Positions 9,451 through 19,660 are shown, counted from the stretch's first letter. The stretch is DNA of 64,000 bases from Sycon ciliatum (GCF_964019385.1 NC_088645.1:5228382-5292381); one strand, 5' to 3'. Notes: a model not told the origin generated them from the letters alone. Numbers and translations are program-made.

Positions 9451-9652
9451 GTAAAAAAAAGAGAAGAAACATATCAGAACGAGTTATGCAGCAACTATCC
9501 ACGACTGTAACAAGATGATAAACGGTCAGAATGTCTCAGTAGCCTGTAAGTTTTGTGCCTTCTTATCGCACATTCTGACCGTTTATCATCTTGTTACAGT
9601 CGTGGATAGTTGCTGCATAACTCGTTCTGATATGTTTCTTCTCTTTTTTACG
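9451..9652. repeat. Near-perfect long hairpin (about 78-bp arms, 37-bp loop)
   Basis: The arm 9456-9533 is the exact reverse complement of 9571-9648 apart from the length of an A/T run at the outer end (8 A on the left, 6 T on the right). The loop is 9534-9570. No open frame is present. The lack of divergence implies a recent origin or ongoing gene conversion between the arms. Transcripts from either strand would form a long RNA hairpin. Confidence 0.9.
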
Positions 9653-9781
9653 TATTATTCCTGGCTCAAAAATTGGTTGTGAGCAACACTGGCTCACACT
9701 CAAATCACTGCTTTTCACCAGAAAAATATTATTCCTGGCTCAGTATGCGAATATAAATTATATTTTTTATTTTTTTTATTT

Positions 9782-9812
9782 TACACACACACACACACCA
9801 CCACATACTCCG

Positions 9813-9867
<55 letters not shown>
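9782..9867. repeat. (CA)n tract at the 3' end of LINE A
   Basis: CA repeat with a short unique piece (CCACCACATACTCCGGCA, 9798-9815) that belongs to repeat family Y. LINE A's 3' tail joins the tract directly at 9867. Confidence 0.9.
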
Positions 9868-9868
<1 letters not shown>

Positions 9869-9904
9869 GTCCTGTCCTGTCCTGTAGAGCCACTGCCACA
9901 GGGG

Positions 9905-11266
9905 TCACGTGGACCCCAGCGGGGCATCAGAGAGGAAGATGGAGCACGCAGCCTGATGACGCGGGAGATGGTGGGGCAAACGGAACCGGCGAGAACACAC
10001 GCATACATGGCTGAACGAATTACGCTGCTGGGCAGTCGGGCGCGGGCCAGTCCTCGAGCACCGGTGACGACCGCGGCCTTGCACAGACCGAAAGCAGCGG
10101 GCACACACGGCACAGTGCGCAGCACAGCAGGCATCCTGCACATAGACTTGCCGGGGCTCGGGAGGCTGAGGCTGAGGTGCGGAACAGCGGTGAACAGCTA
10201 AACCACCCTTGCTGCGAAACCAACGCCCACAATCTCCACAGTGGCAAGCCCCTCGCTGCTCAGCAATCGGCTTTGCCCGCTCAACCACACATTTGTGGCG
10301 AGCGCGATCTCCAGGGCGCGAGAATGACCGATTGCAATCCGCACATACCACTGGGTCAGGCTGAGGCACATTCTCCACAGGCTCGGCGTACATAGTCCGC
10401 CAGTCAGCGCGGGACTCACAGGCGATAGGGTACCATTCCTTGGTGAGGCCACGAACTCTTAGGTCGGAGACAACGCAATCCTTCCAGCGCTTGCGAGGGC
10501 CATGTGCTGGGCGACGTGTGAGAAGTGAGCCAAACAGGATCTGTCTCGGCATCCGGCTACTGTCCATTCGGGCAACATGGCCCAGCCACTCTAGGCGACG
10601 CTGTGCGACCTTCACGCAGATGGTATCAGAGTCACCCCACATCTCCAACAGTTGGGCGTTGGTCGTGTGATTATTCCAGCAATCTCTGCGGGACACACCC
10701 AGGATGGAACGGATGCACCGCATATGAAAGACTGACAAACGTTGCAGATCGTGTTGCAATGGTGTCCAACACTCTGACCCATAGAGGAGGAGCGACAGCA
10801 CACATGCATTAAACACACACCTCTTGATATGCAAATCAAGGTCAGGATTGCTGAAGATGGTTCCTTGCAAGGCCCCACAAGCACGAGAGGCATGCGCAAT
10901 CCGAGCAGTGATGTCCTGTGTCGACCGGCCACCGTGATGAATGAGAGATCCCAGATACCGGAACTCCGAAACACACTCGATGACCGTGCCAGCTAGCTCG
11001 ATTCGAGCGCAGTCCCCAGGCGAAACATCCCTACCTGCAACCAAGAACTGTGTCTTGGTAGCGCGAACTTTAAGCCCAAACTCAGCTGCGGTCGTGTCAA
11101 ACACTGCAAGTGCCATCTCCGCCCCTGCACGAGTCGTCGCGAAAAGTGCTGAGTCGTCTGCAAACTGTGACTCAATGGCAATGGCAATCGGATCTGTCCT
11201 GGTAGGCTTGCGGTAAAGGTTATTGTCACCATCACAATGCCGGAACTCAAAAACAACACCGGACAT
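9905..11266 (-). CDS. LINE A reverse transcriptase C-terminal half with four zinc fingers
   Basis: An open frame of 453 codons continues the polymerase after a frameshift near 11265. FADDSALFATT supplies the catalytic Asp pair, followed by the thumb motif FRYLGSLI and the connection block RRLEWLGHVARM. The last 120 residues hold four cysteine/histidine modules of the form C-x2-C-x12-H-x-C or close variants: VCADCNRSFS, CHCGDCGRWF, HCAVCARCF and HVCVCSRRF, with a distal HKC, HRC, HRC and a degenerate HQAAC. Such a tandem set after the RT is not the single CCHC knuckle usual in I and R1-type LINEs. It could bind the element RNA or the (TG)n target; that is inference. Confidence 0.85.
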   Translation of the reverse strand: MSGVVFEFRHCDGDNNLYRKPTRTDPIAIAIESQFADDSALFATTRAGAEMALAVFDTTAAEFGLKVRATKTQFLVAGRDVSPGDCARIELAGTVIECVSEFRYLGSLIHHGGRSTQDITARIAHASRACGALQGTIFSNPDLDLHIKRCVFNACVLSLLLYGSECWTPLQHDLQRLSVFHMRCIRSILGVSRRDCWNNHTTNAQLLEMWGDSDTICVKVAQRRLEWLGHVARMDSSRMPRQILFGSLLTRRPAHGPRKRWKDCVVSDLRVRGLTKEWYPIACESRADWRTMYAEPVENVPQPDPVVCADCNRSFSRPGDRARHKCVVERAKPIAEQRGACHCGDCGRWFRSKGGLAVHRCSAPQPQPPEPRQVYVQDACCAAHCAVCARCFRSVQGRGRHRCSRTGPRPTAQQRNSFSHVCVCSRRFRLPHHLPRHQAACSIFLSDAPLGST

Positions 11267-11876
11267 CTCGGACTCGTCGCTGCCACACAGTCACCACCGC
11301 CCACATGAAGATGTTAAACAGCACAGGTGCCATGGTGCACCCCTGACGGAGACCATTCGTGACACGGATAGGGTCAGTTGTCGTGTTCTCTACCCGAACC
11401 ACCGCCGACATGTCAGTGTGAAAGGAACGGATCACAGCAAGCATGGGAGCAGGGATACCCGCTCGGGATAAGACTTCCCACAGGCAATCCCGAGGCACGG
11501 AATCATAGGCTTTCTTGAGGTCTATAAATACAAAGAAGCCTTTGCAGTTGTGCTCAATGGTCTTCTCGAGGAACTGCCGAACACTGAAAACCATATCTGT
11601 ACAAGATCGGCCACGCCTGAAGCCACACTGAGACTCTGGGAGAAAATCCGCAGCCACGGACTGGAGACGAGTCTGGATGACGCTCGCCAAAACCTTGCCC
11701 ACAACATCCGGCAGTGAGATACCCCGCCAATTATCACAGCGAGATAAATCCCCTTTCTTTGGGATGGGGACCAACGTGGCGTCCACCCACTCCTGCGGGA
11801 CCACCCCAGCACGCCACACATCGCCAAACAGCTCCACAAGCTTGGCGGTGAGGTCAGGGCCACCCCTCTTCAGCAT
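11247..11876 (-). CDS. LINE A reverse transcriptase N-terminal half (fingers and palm)
   Basis: An open frame of 209 codons has the canonical RT blocks: VPIPKKGDLSRCDNWRGISL, CGFRRGRSCTDMVF, FFVFIDLKKAYDSVPRDCLW (catalytic Asp of motif A) and LRQGCTMAPVLFNIF. The first ATG (11874-11876) lies inside the polymerase lead-in (MLKRGG), so it is not the true start. The peptide continues from the upstream endonuclease frame across a one-base shift near 11930 and into the downstream frame across another near 11265. Confidence 0.85.
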   Translation of the reverse strand: MLKRGGPDLTAKLVELFGDVWRAGVVPQEWVDATLVPIPKKGDLSRCDNWRGISLPDVVGKVLASVIQTRLQSVAADFLPESQCGFRRGRSCTDMVFSVRQFLEKTIEHNCKGFFVFIDLKKAYDSVPRDCLWEVLSRAGIPAPMLAVIRSFHTDMSAVVRVENTTTDPIRVTNGLRQGCTMAPVLFNIFMWAVVTVWQRRVRDVRCCF

Positions 11877-13543
11877 CTCAGGGAGGATGCCAGAGGCTCC
11901 AGCGGACTTGCCGTTCTGTAGGCGGGAGATAGCGCGCTGACTTCACGGAGAGTCGGCGCCTCAGCAAGATGATCAGCCTCCTGTCGCTGTGGGATGTCGT
12001 CCAGGGCATTGCGATTCCATGCACTTGCCACGTTGAGAACACCGTCAAAGTGTCTTCCCCACCTATGGCTCTGCTCCTCTGGTGAACTGCAGATGTTACC
12101 GTTCTCATCCAGCACGGCGGAAGTGTGCACAGGGGCGAGGCCCCGGGTACAAGACTGGAGGTCATGGATGCACTTCCATACGACCGCTCCATTGAATCTC
12201 GACTCTGTGGCCGCCTGTGCCTTTGCCTTTATCCAGTCTACCCTAGCCGAGGATATGAAAGCACGCGCCCTGGATCTAGCCACCTTAAACGCTGTGTAGT
12301 GCGAGCAGTCGCGGCTCTGGCCACTACATAGCCAGTCGGTATAGCACCGATTTCGTTCATCTAGCAATAGCTGGATGGCTGACTCTGCCTCCCGAAACCA
12401 GTCTGGTTGGCGACGCCGGGAGAAGCCCAAGACAGACGCCGCAGACTTGTCGATAGCCGCTTTGACGTTGGACCATTTCTGATCTATGTCGTGCTGTTCT
12501 TGCCATGTATCTACAAGCTCGGGTGCAATGGTAGCTTGGTACCTTTCTGCAGGCGAAGGTGAGTCCGGGCCCGAGGTGCGCACCCGCAGCTGGGCAACAT
12601 CATAACGGCGGCGCCGCACATTTGCCTGGTCGCGCTCCCGAACTAATCGTCCACACGGGAGTGCAAAAGTTAAACAGAGGAGTTGGTGGTCACTTCCACA
12701 CTCAGCACTGCGCGCGACCGCAGTGTCCATACACCAACGGCGGTCCTCCTGGCGCACTAGAATGTAGTCGATACAGTGCCAGTTCAAAGTGCCTGGGTGC
12801 TGCCAAGTCCGCTTGAAGAGGTCTCGCTTGGGGAACCAAGTGTTACAAATACTCAACTGATTTAATGCAGCAAATGATAGCAGGTCAGCTCCTGAAGAGT
12901 TCAGTGCACTTAATCCATGCGAACCACATGCAGTGGACCACTCATCACCCTGCTCACTAGATCTGACTCGAGCATTGAAACCGCCAAGCACTACACAATG
13001 GTCAGTCTGGGGTACATCGTACAGAGTGCGTTGTAGATCGTCATAAAATAATTCCTTGCATGCCCGCGACGCAGCAAACGTTGGAGCATAAACGCTGACC
13101 AGAGTGAGCCAAACATCCGGTCCATCAGCTGCACAGTACTTCAAACGTACACTCACAATCCGAGAACTCACCGCGTTCCATACGCAGCCGCCAGCCCTCC
13201 ACGCCGAAGTTGTATCACGATTCAAAACAAGAGCAACTCCCTCACCTCGACGTCGATTATCCTCTTCGCCAGGAGTGGGGCGGCCCGAACAGATCACAGT
13301 AAATCCGTTGACAGCGTAGATAGTTTGTCCAAACCAGTGGGTTTCCTGCAGGCCTGCCGCCGCCACTTTCAGCCTTTTCAGTTCAGAAATAACTCGGTGA
13401 ATTTTTTTGTCTTCCACGACGCGTCCAGAAACACAAGCAGTGTCGATGTTGCCGTCCCGCTCCACCAAGGATCTCACGTTCCATGAGCCCAAACACAGCA
13501 GGCAACGTCTCCCTCTCCCTCTCTTCTCTCTGACAGATTTCAT
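11870..13543 (-). CDS. LINE A APE-type endonuclease and linker
   Basis: The 557-codon frame starts with ATG at 13541-13543. The AP-endonuclease-like domain shows GSWNVRSLVE, GLQETHW (catalytic Glu), VSVYAPT, VVLGGFNARV, HCIDYILVRQE and AECGSDHQLLCLTF (SDH catalytic pair), covering about residues 18-290. A long basic linker follows, with LDENGNICSS before the RT. The final residues of this frame run out of register (frameshift near 11930); the other frame reads GKSAGASGILPEMLKRGG. The nuclease would nick target DNA at CA/TG repeats if the (CA)n context reflects specificity. A nearby 5' leader of 255 bp reaches the (CA)n border. Confidence 0.85.
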   Translation of the reverse strand: MKSVREKRGRGRRCLLCLGSWNVRSLVERDGNIDTACVSGRVVEDKKIHRVISELKRLKVAAAGLQETHWFGQTIYAVNGFTVICSGRPTPGEEDNRRRGEGVALVLNRDTTSAWRAGGCVWNAVSSRIVSVRLKYCAADGPDVWLTLVSVYAPTFAASRACKELFYDDLQRTLYDVPQTDHCVVLGGFNARVRSSEQGDEWSTACGSHGLSALNSSGADLLSFAALNQLSICNTWFPKRDLFKRTWQHPGTLNWHCIDYILVRQEDRRWCMDTAVARSAECGSDHQLLCLTFALPCGRLVRERDQANVRRRRYDVAQLRVRTSGPDSPSPAERYQATIAPELVDTWQEQHDIDQKWSNVKAAIDKSAASVLGFSRRRQPDWFREAESAIQLLLDERNRCYTDWLCSGQSRDCSHYTAFKVARSRARAFISSARVDWIKAKAQAATESRFNGAVVWKCIHDLQSCTRGLAPVHTSAVLDENGNICSSPEEQSHRWGRHFDGVLNVASAWNRNALDDIPQRQEADHLAEAPTLREVSALSPAYRTASPLEPLASSLRC

Positions 13544-13792
13544 CGCGCGATGTTGTGCAAATCCGCTCGGGGGCTTGTCAAACCTCCGCGAGCGGCGACG
13601 TCGGGTACAACTAAAAGTGACGGCACCAAATTGCCGTCCCGTCTCTCAGCTGTATGCTTCCCTCTGTCATGCGCTTTCCCTGGCCTAGAGGCGGCCCAAA
13701 GAGGGCCACCTCAGGCCTCTGTGAAGTTTACAAAGGTCGAGGACTTGCAGTAAGCAGCAGCTCAAAAAAGCACAACCGTCCCCAGTGAACAC

Positions 13793-13796
<4 letters not shown>

Positions 13797-13840
<44 letters not shown>

Positions 13841-13856
13841 ACACATATACACACAC
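13797..13856. repeat. (CA)n tract at the 5' end of LINE A
   Basis: CA repeat directly joined to the first base of the LINE A 5' region. Confidence 0.9.
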
Positions 13857-14058
13857 ATTATGGACATCCTCCTAGAACAATAGCCTAACCTGGATACGGT
13901 GATTGGACTGATCAACAAGCAGCAATCTGCCGTTGGACGAGACAATACCCACTGGGTTGTTGAACTGTCCTGGTCCACTTCCTTTAGTACCAAACTTGTT
14001 CAACTGCCTTCCTCCTTTCTCAAACACCTATATGTTGATCATATAAATAGGCGCAATC

Positions 14059-14188
14059 ACACACGCACACCCACCCACACACACCCCATACCATACATAC
14101 ATACCCAGACACATGCATGCTCTCTCACGCGTGCACACACACACACGGAGACACACAGACACACACATATACACACAGATACACAAAC
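14059..14188. repeat. Interrupted (CA)n tract
   Basis: CA-rich alternating tract immediately before copy B of repeat family Y, as also occurs before copy A (9215-9250). A CA tract may be part of that repeat family. Confidence 0.85.
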
Positions 14189-14296
14189 ACTTGCCTTTTG
14201 ACATGTTGACCTTTTGACGCTGGAGGTCATGATAGTGATGCTACAACAGAAGCTATAGCAACTTGTACCGGGACTGCACCATTCAATAGAATAATT

Positions 14297-15910
14297 GACC
14301 CGCGCTCCGCGAAAACCGACCTTAGGTGCTTCTAAATTTTTCGAGAAAAAGAACAAAACGTCACGGTCTGTCGATTTTTGAAGATCACAAGGTGAGAGTC
14401 ATGGCAGAACGAAGCAGAAGACAGTCGCTAGCTCAAATAATTGCTGTGGGCTTCTCCCAGAGGTTTCATCCGAACTCCTTTATGATGAATAGTCATTTTT
14501 TGGAATGGTCCAATCGCAGTTCTGATGACAGCAGGGCCAAGGAGAGTTGGATGTGGAATCGCAGGACGCTACCCAGATCGAGCTGGACGGCCATGGGGTG
14601 GAGAATTTTGATCAGGCATCAGTTTTGCCACCAGCCCAGCACCTCAATGCCGGCAATAAACAGAGTGCAGACCAAGAAAAATCGGTTCAAGTACTGTCTA
14701 CAATCCAGGAGGCGCGCGACAAGTTTGACAAGGGCTGTAGTTGTTCCGCACTGGTGCTGTTTCAAGAGCTTGACACTTGAAACCTTGCTTTACATTTACA
14801 ACGCACACAGCGCACGTCCTGACCAAGTCAGAGCGCTGCTTGTGTGTAGGCGGAAAGCTAGAGGTGCTCAGGAGACGTGGTGAGGCTACCCAGCGCGTCC
14901 AGCATGCTGGGACATGTGATAAGATGGGGCTCAACAATACTACTATGAACTACTAGTCAGTGGCTGGTGTGGAAGTCATGTACATGCATGTCAGGAAGTC
15001 TTTGTGTATGCCTCCAGCCCAGGATCAAGCCCTGGGTGCTGAAATCTGTGCAGGCTGCTGTCAGTGCAAGGGAAATCAGCCCAACACAGGAATTGAATGA
15101 ATTCTGGAAAGCACTGCCTGTGGAAGATGTTGTGGAGCTGAAGCATTTTATAGAGCATTATGCTATAGCTCATGGCCTCCCTTAACCTGCAGATCCACAT
15201 GGGCACAACAAGCCAGTACCAACCTACATGTATTTGCCCAGTATCACTACGAAGAAGCTTGTTCACCAGGCGTTCACAAAGCCTGGTGGCAAAGCTGCAT
15301 ACAGTACGTTTGGCAAGATTTGGAAAAGAGACTGCCATGATATCACCGATTATGAAACAATGTGTGCGGCAGATGTAGACATAACTAGATGTTCTACTAC
15401 CAGTACCAGATAAAACTATCAATATTCTTTAACCTGGCATTGATCTGAGCTTCTTCACTACTTTGCACCTGCCTCTACCCGTCACTCTGGCTGGCATATC
15501 CTCATACAGAGCCAAATACCTCTTCCAGCAGATTCGTGAGCAACACCATCCACAGAAGAGAGAAAGAATATGTCTATCTCCACAACAGGAAGATCCAATG
15601 CCATCATAAACCTTTCCTTTTGAAGATTATGACATGCAGATTTATTCTGCAAAGTTTGGCTGCAATCATGCTGCTTGAATTCTCACAGCATTGGCTCCAA
15701 AATTAAGCATAAAATCCAGGATTTTTGCTACTTTTTCTCAAAATATTGTAGGAAAAGTGCAAAGAAATCGTCATTGTATCTAACTGAATATGTATGCAAT
15801 CCACATCAAACTTCACCCGAAGTTGAAGAAAGGGTCATGGGTCAAGAATCCAGCACAAACTCAATTTCGCCAAAATAGCACCTAAGGTCGGTTTTCGCAG
15901 AGCGCTGGTC
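14297..15910 (+). mobile_element. 1.6-kb TIR DNA transposon of unassigned superfamily
   Basis: Inverted ends of about 34 bp (14297-14330 and 15877-15910) share GCGCTC-GCGAAAACCG and ACCTTAGGTGCT. The surrounding repeat Y is colinear with copy A, showing this is an insertion. The interior holds a degraded coding region (14380-15413). No target duplication is obvious because the TIR boundary (GACC) is ambiguous. Confidence 0.75.
14380..15413 (+). pseudogene. Fragmented transposase-like coding region
   Basis: Pieces in several frames resemble the N-terminal half of a large uncharacterised invertebrate family. There is a KFDKGCSC cysteine segment (about 14722-14745) with a following LETLLYIYNAHSA, then ALPVEDVVELKHFIEHYAIA (15113-15170), then YMYLPSITTKKLVHQAFTK and YSTFGKIWKRDCHDIT (15225-15350). 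In that family a DDE domain follows; it is missing here, so the copy is internally deleted. There are stops and frame changes at 14780, 14883, 15183 and elsewhere. I cannot name the superfamily. The match is from recalled family patterns, not a search. Confidence 0.5.
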
Positions 15911-16350
15911 AGATTGCAAGGCTGAAGATTTGAACTCCGCTATTCAGCCTGGTCTACACCACACTGCAATTTAAAGTGGCTTTTTCTGGCTGATGAATCC
16001 CTACTTTTTGATCTTTTTTCTTATTTCTATTCCACAGAAACATCACACCGCATACTCCGGCATGCACTGGTTGTTACCATGCAGCAGAATGAAGGAAAAG
16101 CCAGGAGGAGTCTGAGAAAAAGAAGAAAGACGTGTGTGACCATAATCTTCGTGAATCGAACCCGCCACCTCTTGATTGGAAATCGACTGAACTTAGAACT
16201 GCACCATATGAGACACACACGCACACACCTGGTCCTGGTCCTGGTAAACACTGCCATTACGGTCACGTGTCCCCTCGCGGGGCCGACAACATGGAAAACG
16301 AGGCGCGACGGCAGAAAGTCGGCAGTCTGCCGAGAGATCAGGGACCATGT

Positions 16351-17856
16351 TCAATCGGCACGACGAGAGGGCCATCTCCGGCGGCTATGGATTTGGAATC
16401 CACGAGTAGAGCGGCAGCATCGGCCACAGGCCCCACAGTGGGCCTTGCAATATGAGAGAGCGAGCCGCACACGCTGCGGCGGAGGAGTCGCCTGACCAGC
16501 AATGGTAGACACCGCCGTCCGGCACGGAGCCCGAGACGATGTCGCGGGGAGCATCTGGGAGTTGGGGCACTTGTGGGCCGCCAAACCTCCGGCACTGCGG
16601 AACCAGCGCTCGCAGGAAGAACATTGTCGGCTACCTCTCTGTTCTGATACAGGTTTGCGGCACTCATCGAGGCATTTATGACGAGGCAAACCACTCCTGG
16701 AGAAGAGACAGCCACACTCGGCACAAGGTATCCGCAGGGGCTCACAAACGGGTTCGGGCGGGGGCAGAACACTGCAAGCGGCCCGCCATTCCCGTCTATC
16801 CTGGGCCAAGTCATACCATTCGTCGATGCCCAACGCCGCCAGATCCTTCCGCGCAGCATCGCGCCACCTTTTCCTCGGGCCGCACATTGGACGCACAGGA
16901 TGTAGGGTGCCAAACAGTAGTTGACGCGGGGCACACTCCTCATGCATTCGCACAACATGTCCAAGCCACTCCATGCGGCGCGATGTCAGCAGGCTGGGGA
17001 TGTCACGGGGCTGACGCGGATTCCACCGCTCCAGAACATCAACCCTGGTCAGTCGTTCGTCCCAGACATTCCGCTGGCTGATACCCATCACGGAACGGAT
17101 GCAGCGCAGATGGAAAGAGCACAGTGCATCAAGGTCGGGCTTCAACGGCTCCCAACACTCAGCACAGTACAGAAGCAGAGACAGCACGCATGCCCCGTAC
17201 ACAAGCCGCTTTGTAGCAAGTGAGAGGTTGCTGTCAGTGAAAACCGACTGGCGCAGGGCTCCAAATGCACGTGATGCACCGGCAATGCGCGAGCTGATAT
17301 CTGGGGTAGAGCGGCCATTCATGGGGAGGAGAGAGCCAAGATAACGGAAACTATCTACACACTCGACCACGTCACCCGCCACGTCCAGGGGCAGCCTGTC
17401 TGCTTCCGCGAGTCCATATCCAGCAGCCATCACCTTTGTCTTGTCCAGGTTGACTGTCAAGCCGAAAGAATACGCTACATGTATGAATTGGTCAAGGGCC
17501 CGCTGTGCACCATCATGAGTGGTCGCCAGCAGAGCAGATTCATCTGCAAATTGACACTCGCGATGGACCTTGCTCTTGTCTGTTGACTTCCGACTGAATA
17601 GGAGACTGCCCCCAGGGTTTGTTGCCACAGGAATACCAACGCCAGGAATGTCGGCAACAGCACGATGCCACTGCTGGAAAACGGCCCACATCAACAGATT
17701 GAAGAGTACCGGTGCCATGCAGCAACCCTCCCGGAGGCCGTTCCGCACCTCAATTGGTGGCGCATCAACTGCCGGGATCTTCAACGTTGCTGTCATATTG
17801 GTGTTGAAAGAGCATATGATATTGATGAGGCGCTCAGGGACACCTGCCTTAGGCAT
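16351..17856 (-). pseudogene. LINE B reverse transcriptase C-terminal half with zinc fingers
   Basis: The 501-codon open frame carries LREGCCMAPVLFNLLMWAV, then FADESALLATT where the catalytic pair Asp-Asp of other RTs is Asp-Glu, then FRYLGSLLPMNGRSTPDISS and RRMEWLGHVVRM. Two intact C-x2-C...H-x-C fingers follow (IPCAECGCLFS with HKC; RQCSSCERWFRS with HKC), then a degenerate third (HCGACGRCCRS). The Asp-to-Glu change in the active site suggests a dead polymerase even without the frameshifts. Confidence 0.85.
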
Positions 17857-18284
17857 TGGCGGCTGACAGAGTCATATGCCTTACGGAGGTCTACGAAGAC
17901 TAGAAAACCCTTGCACCGATGTTCGTAGAGCTTCTCTGCGACCTGCCGAACGGCGAAAACCATATCCGTGCATGACCGACCTTTCCTAAAACCACATTGG
18001 GAGTCGGGAAGGATGGTCTCGGCCAAAGACTGCAAGTGGCGCTGAATCATGGCAGCAACGACCTTGCCAACCACCTCAAACAAAGCAATGCCCCGCCAAT
18101 TATCGCATTTGGCAAGGTTGCCCTTCTTCGGGATGGGGACCAGATTGCTAAAACACCCACTCTTGAGGGACTGCTTCGGCCTCCCACACGGTACACACGA
18201 GGTCCAAGAGGGCACACATAAGAGCGGGGCCACCGACCTTAACCATCCCAGGTAAGATGTCAGAGCCGCCAGCCGCCTTCCCAT
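17793..18284 (-). pseudogene. LINE B reverse transcriptase N-terminal half
   Basis: The frame contains LVPIPKKGNLAKCDNWRGIA, CGFRKGRSCTDMVFAVRQV and FLVFVDLRKAYDSVSRQCL, the fingers and motif A of the RT. It is out of frame with the endonuclease frame upstream (shift near 18160) and with the C-terminal frame downstream (near 17855). The first 40 residues of the open frame are out of register and not RT sequence. Confidence 0.85.
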
Positions 18285-19570
18285 TGCTCATGGCTGACAC
18301 CACACGCTGAAGCTCAGCAAAGTTCGGTGGTTCGCCAAGCTCCTCGACGATGTCCCGCTGTTCCACCTGATCGATAACACCGGAGTCGATTGTGCTGGGG
18401 ATGTTGTAGACCTTGGTAAAGTGGCGCGACCATCGCTGTCCCTGCTCCGCCGGAGAAGTACAGATGTTGCCATTCTCATCTAGGATTGCCATATTTGGGA
18501 TTGGCTTGAGGCCAGATCGGGCATCTTGTAAGGACCGTACTCCGGCCCACACGCGTGCGGAATTAAACCGGCCAATCTCAACCCTGCCCGCAACTGTGGC
18601 AAACCACTGGTTCTTAGCCGTGCGCACTGCCTGCCTAGCCTGTCGTCGTGCCGTGCGCAGCTTCTGGTAGTCATCGTTCCGACGACCATTCGTTATCCAA
18701 GACCGATGGCAGGCATTACGTTCCACCAGTAGCGGCTTCAAAGTATCCCTGCTATCAGCAAACCAGTCCGGCTGTCGGCGACCCTGGCGGCCCAAGGCAG
18801 ACTGTGCGGCATCTGTCATAGCACTACGGATGTTGTTCCATTTTTCACCAACAGTGGAGCAGGGGTCGGCGGCACTCCTGAGCCTGGCAGCGATACTGTC
18901 TTGATACTCGTCAACAACACGGCGGACTTGACCATTGTCATCAGTGGATACAATATCCGGTAAGCGGCACGTTGCAAAACGAGCACTCTTGGACTGTGCG
19001 GCCGGCTTCCGCCACCTGACACGACCCAGCCGGAAGCGCATTGCGAGTAGACTGTGATCACTGCCACACTCAGCCGATGGGATAATCTGTGAATCCGTAC
19101 ACCGGTGACGGTCCCTCTGAGCAACTATGATGTAGTCGATGCAGTGCACATGGCGACTCCTAGGGTGCATCCACGTACCCTTCAACTCTGCTTTCTTACA
19201 GAACCAAGTGTTACATATCCAGCCCTCATGCATGGCCAAGAAACTGAGGAGGTGCTCACCAGAAGAGTTCAAAATGCCAAGGCCATGTGGGCCACGCACC
19301 CTGCACCAGCTGTCCTGACTGTGTCCACTTCCGACCCTGGCGTTGAAATCGTCCAGCAAAATAAATTTTTCACTTGGGGCGATGTTGTTCATGACATTCT
19401 GGAGCGACGCATAGAACTCGTCCTTTGCAGAGCGTTTGCTCTGAAAAGTCGGGGCATACGCGGTGACAATGGTAATCCAGTCTGTATTCCCATTTTCCAG
19501 TTCGAATCTCAAGCTGAGTGACATGACACGAGCAGAGAGCGGCGACGATTGACACCCACCCGCACGCCAA
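18148..19570 (-). pseudogene. LINE B endonuclease (5'-truncated) and linker
   Basis: The frame begins inside the endonuclease at AWRAGGCQSS and includes IVTAYAPT, KFILLDDFNARV, HCIDYIIVAQRD and AECGSDHSLLAMRF, then the basic linker and LDENGNICTS. The N-terminal third of the nuclease with the catalytic Glu motif is missing. The open frame extends upstream into the CA tract as a Cys-Val repeat, an artefact of the microsatellite. Confidence 0.85.
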
Positions 19571-19605
19571 GCACACACACACACACACACACACGATGAT
19601 ACACA

Positions 19606-19656
<51 letters not shown>

Positions 19657-19660
19657 ACAC
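19571..19660. repeat. (CA)n tract between LINE B and the tail of LINE C
   Basis: A CA repeat joining the truncated 5' end of LINE B to the 3' tail of a third related element. It fits LINE B having inserted into the (TG)n that follows LINE C's tail. Confidence 0.9.

Larger units (their letters stand above)
9868..13798 (-). mobile_element. LINE A: near full-length APE-type non-LTR retrotransposon in (CA)n
   Basis: The reverse-strand element of about 3.93 kb has a 5' region of about 255 bp (13544-13798), an APE endonuclease, a reverse transcriptase and C-terminal zinc fingers, a short 3' region, and a tail of CAGGA-type 5-bp repeats (9867-9887) instead of poly(A). Both ends join (CA)n tracts (9782-9867 and 13797-13856), consistent with insertion into a CA microsatellite. 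Only two frameshifts (near 11930 and 11265) interrupt an otherwise open coding region. Its sister LINE B lies at 16.2-19.6 kb. The clade is not assigned; R1-clade elements such as Waldo and mino are known to target AC repeats. Confidence 0.85.
14205..16055 (+). repeat. Dispersed repeat family Y, copy B, split by a transposon
   Basis: The left part (14205-14285) matches copy A up to CACCATTCAA. The right part (15911-16055) resumes at TTGCAAGGCTGA and continues through AAGTGGCTTTTTCTGGC to CATACTCCGGCA. The 1.6-kb TIR transposon 14297-15910 lies between. Confidence 0.7.
16229..19570 (-). mobile_element. LINE B: 5'-truncated sister of LINE A, in (CA)n
   Basis: A reverse-strand LINE with the same gene order as LINE A, joined to (CA)n at both ends. 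The 3' tail is CCAGGA-type repeats (16229-16245) next to a CA run at 16213-16228, and the 5' truncation falls within the endonuclease at AWRAGG (19570) against the CA tract 19571-19660. Frameshifts occur near 18160 and 17855, so it cannot encode one polypeptide. Domain similarity to LINE A is clear but diverged, so it is not a recent duplicate. Confidence 0.85.

Noticed and set aside
19571..19656. Start of the long minus-strand frame encoding Cys-Val repeats
   Set aside because: Read-through of (TG)n fused to LINE B; not a signal or protein start.
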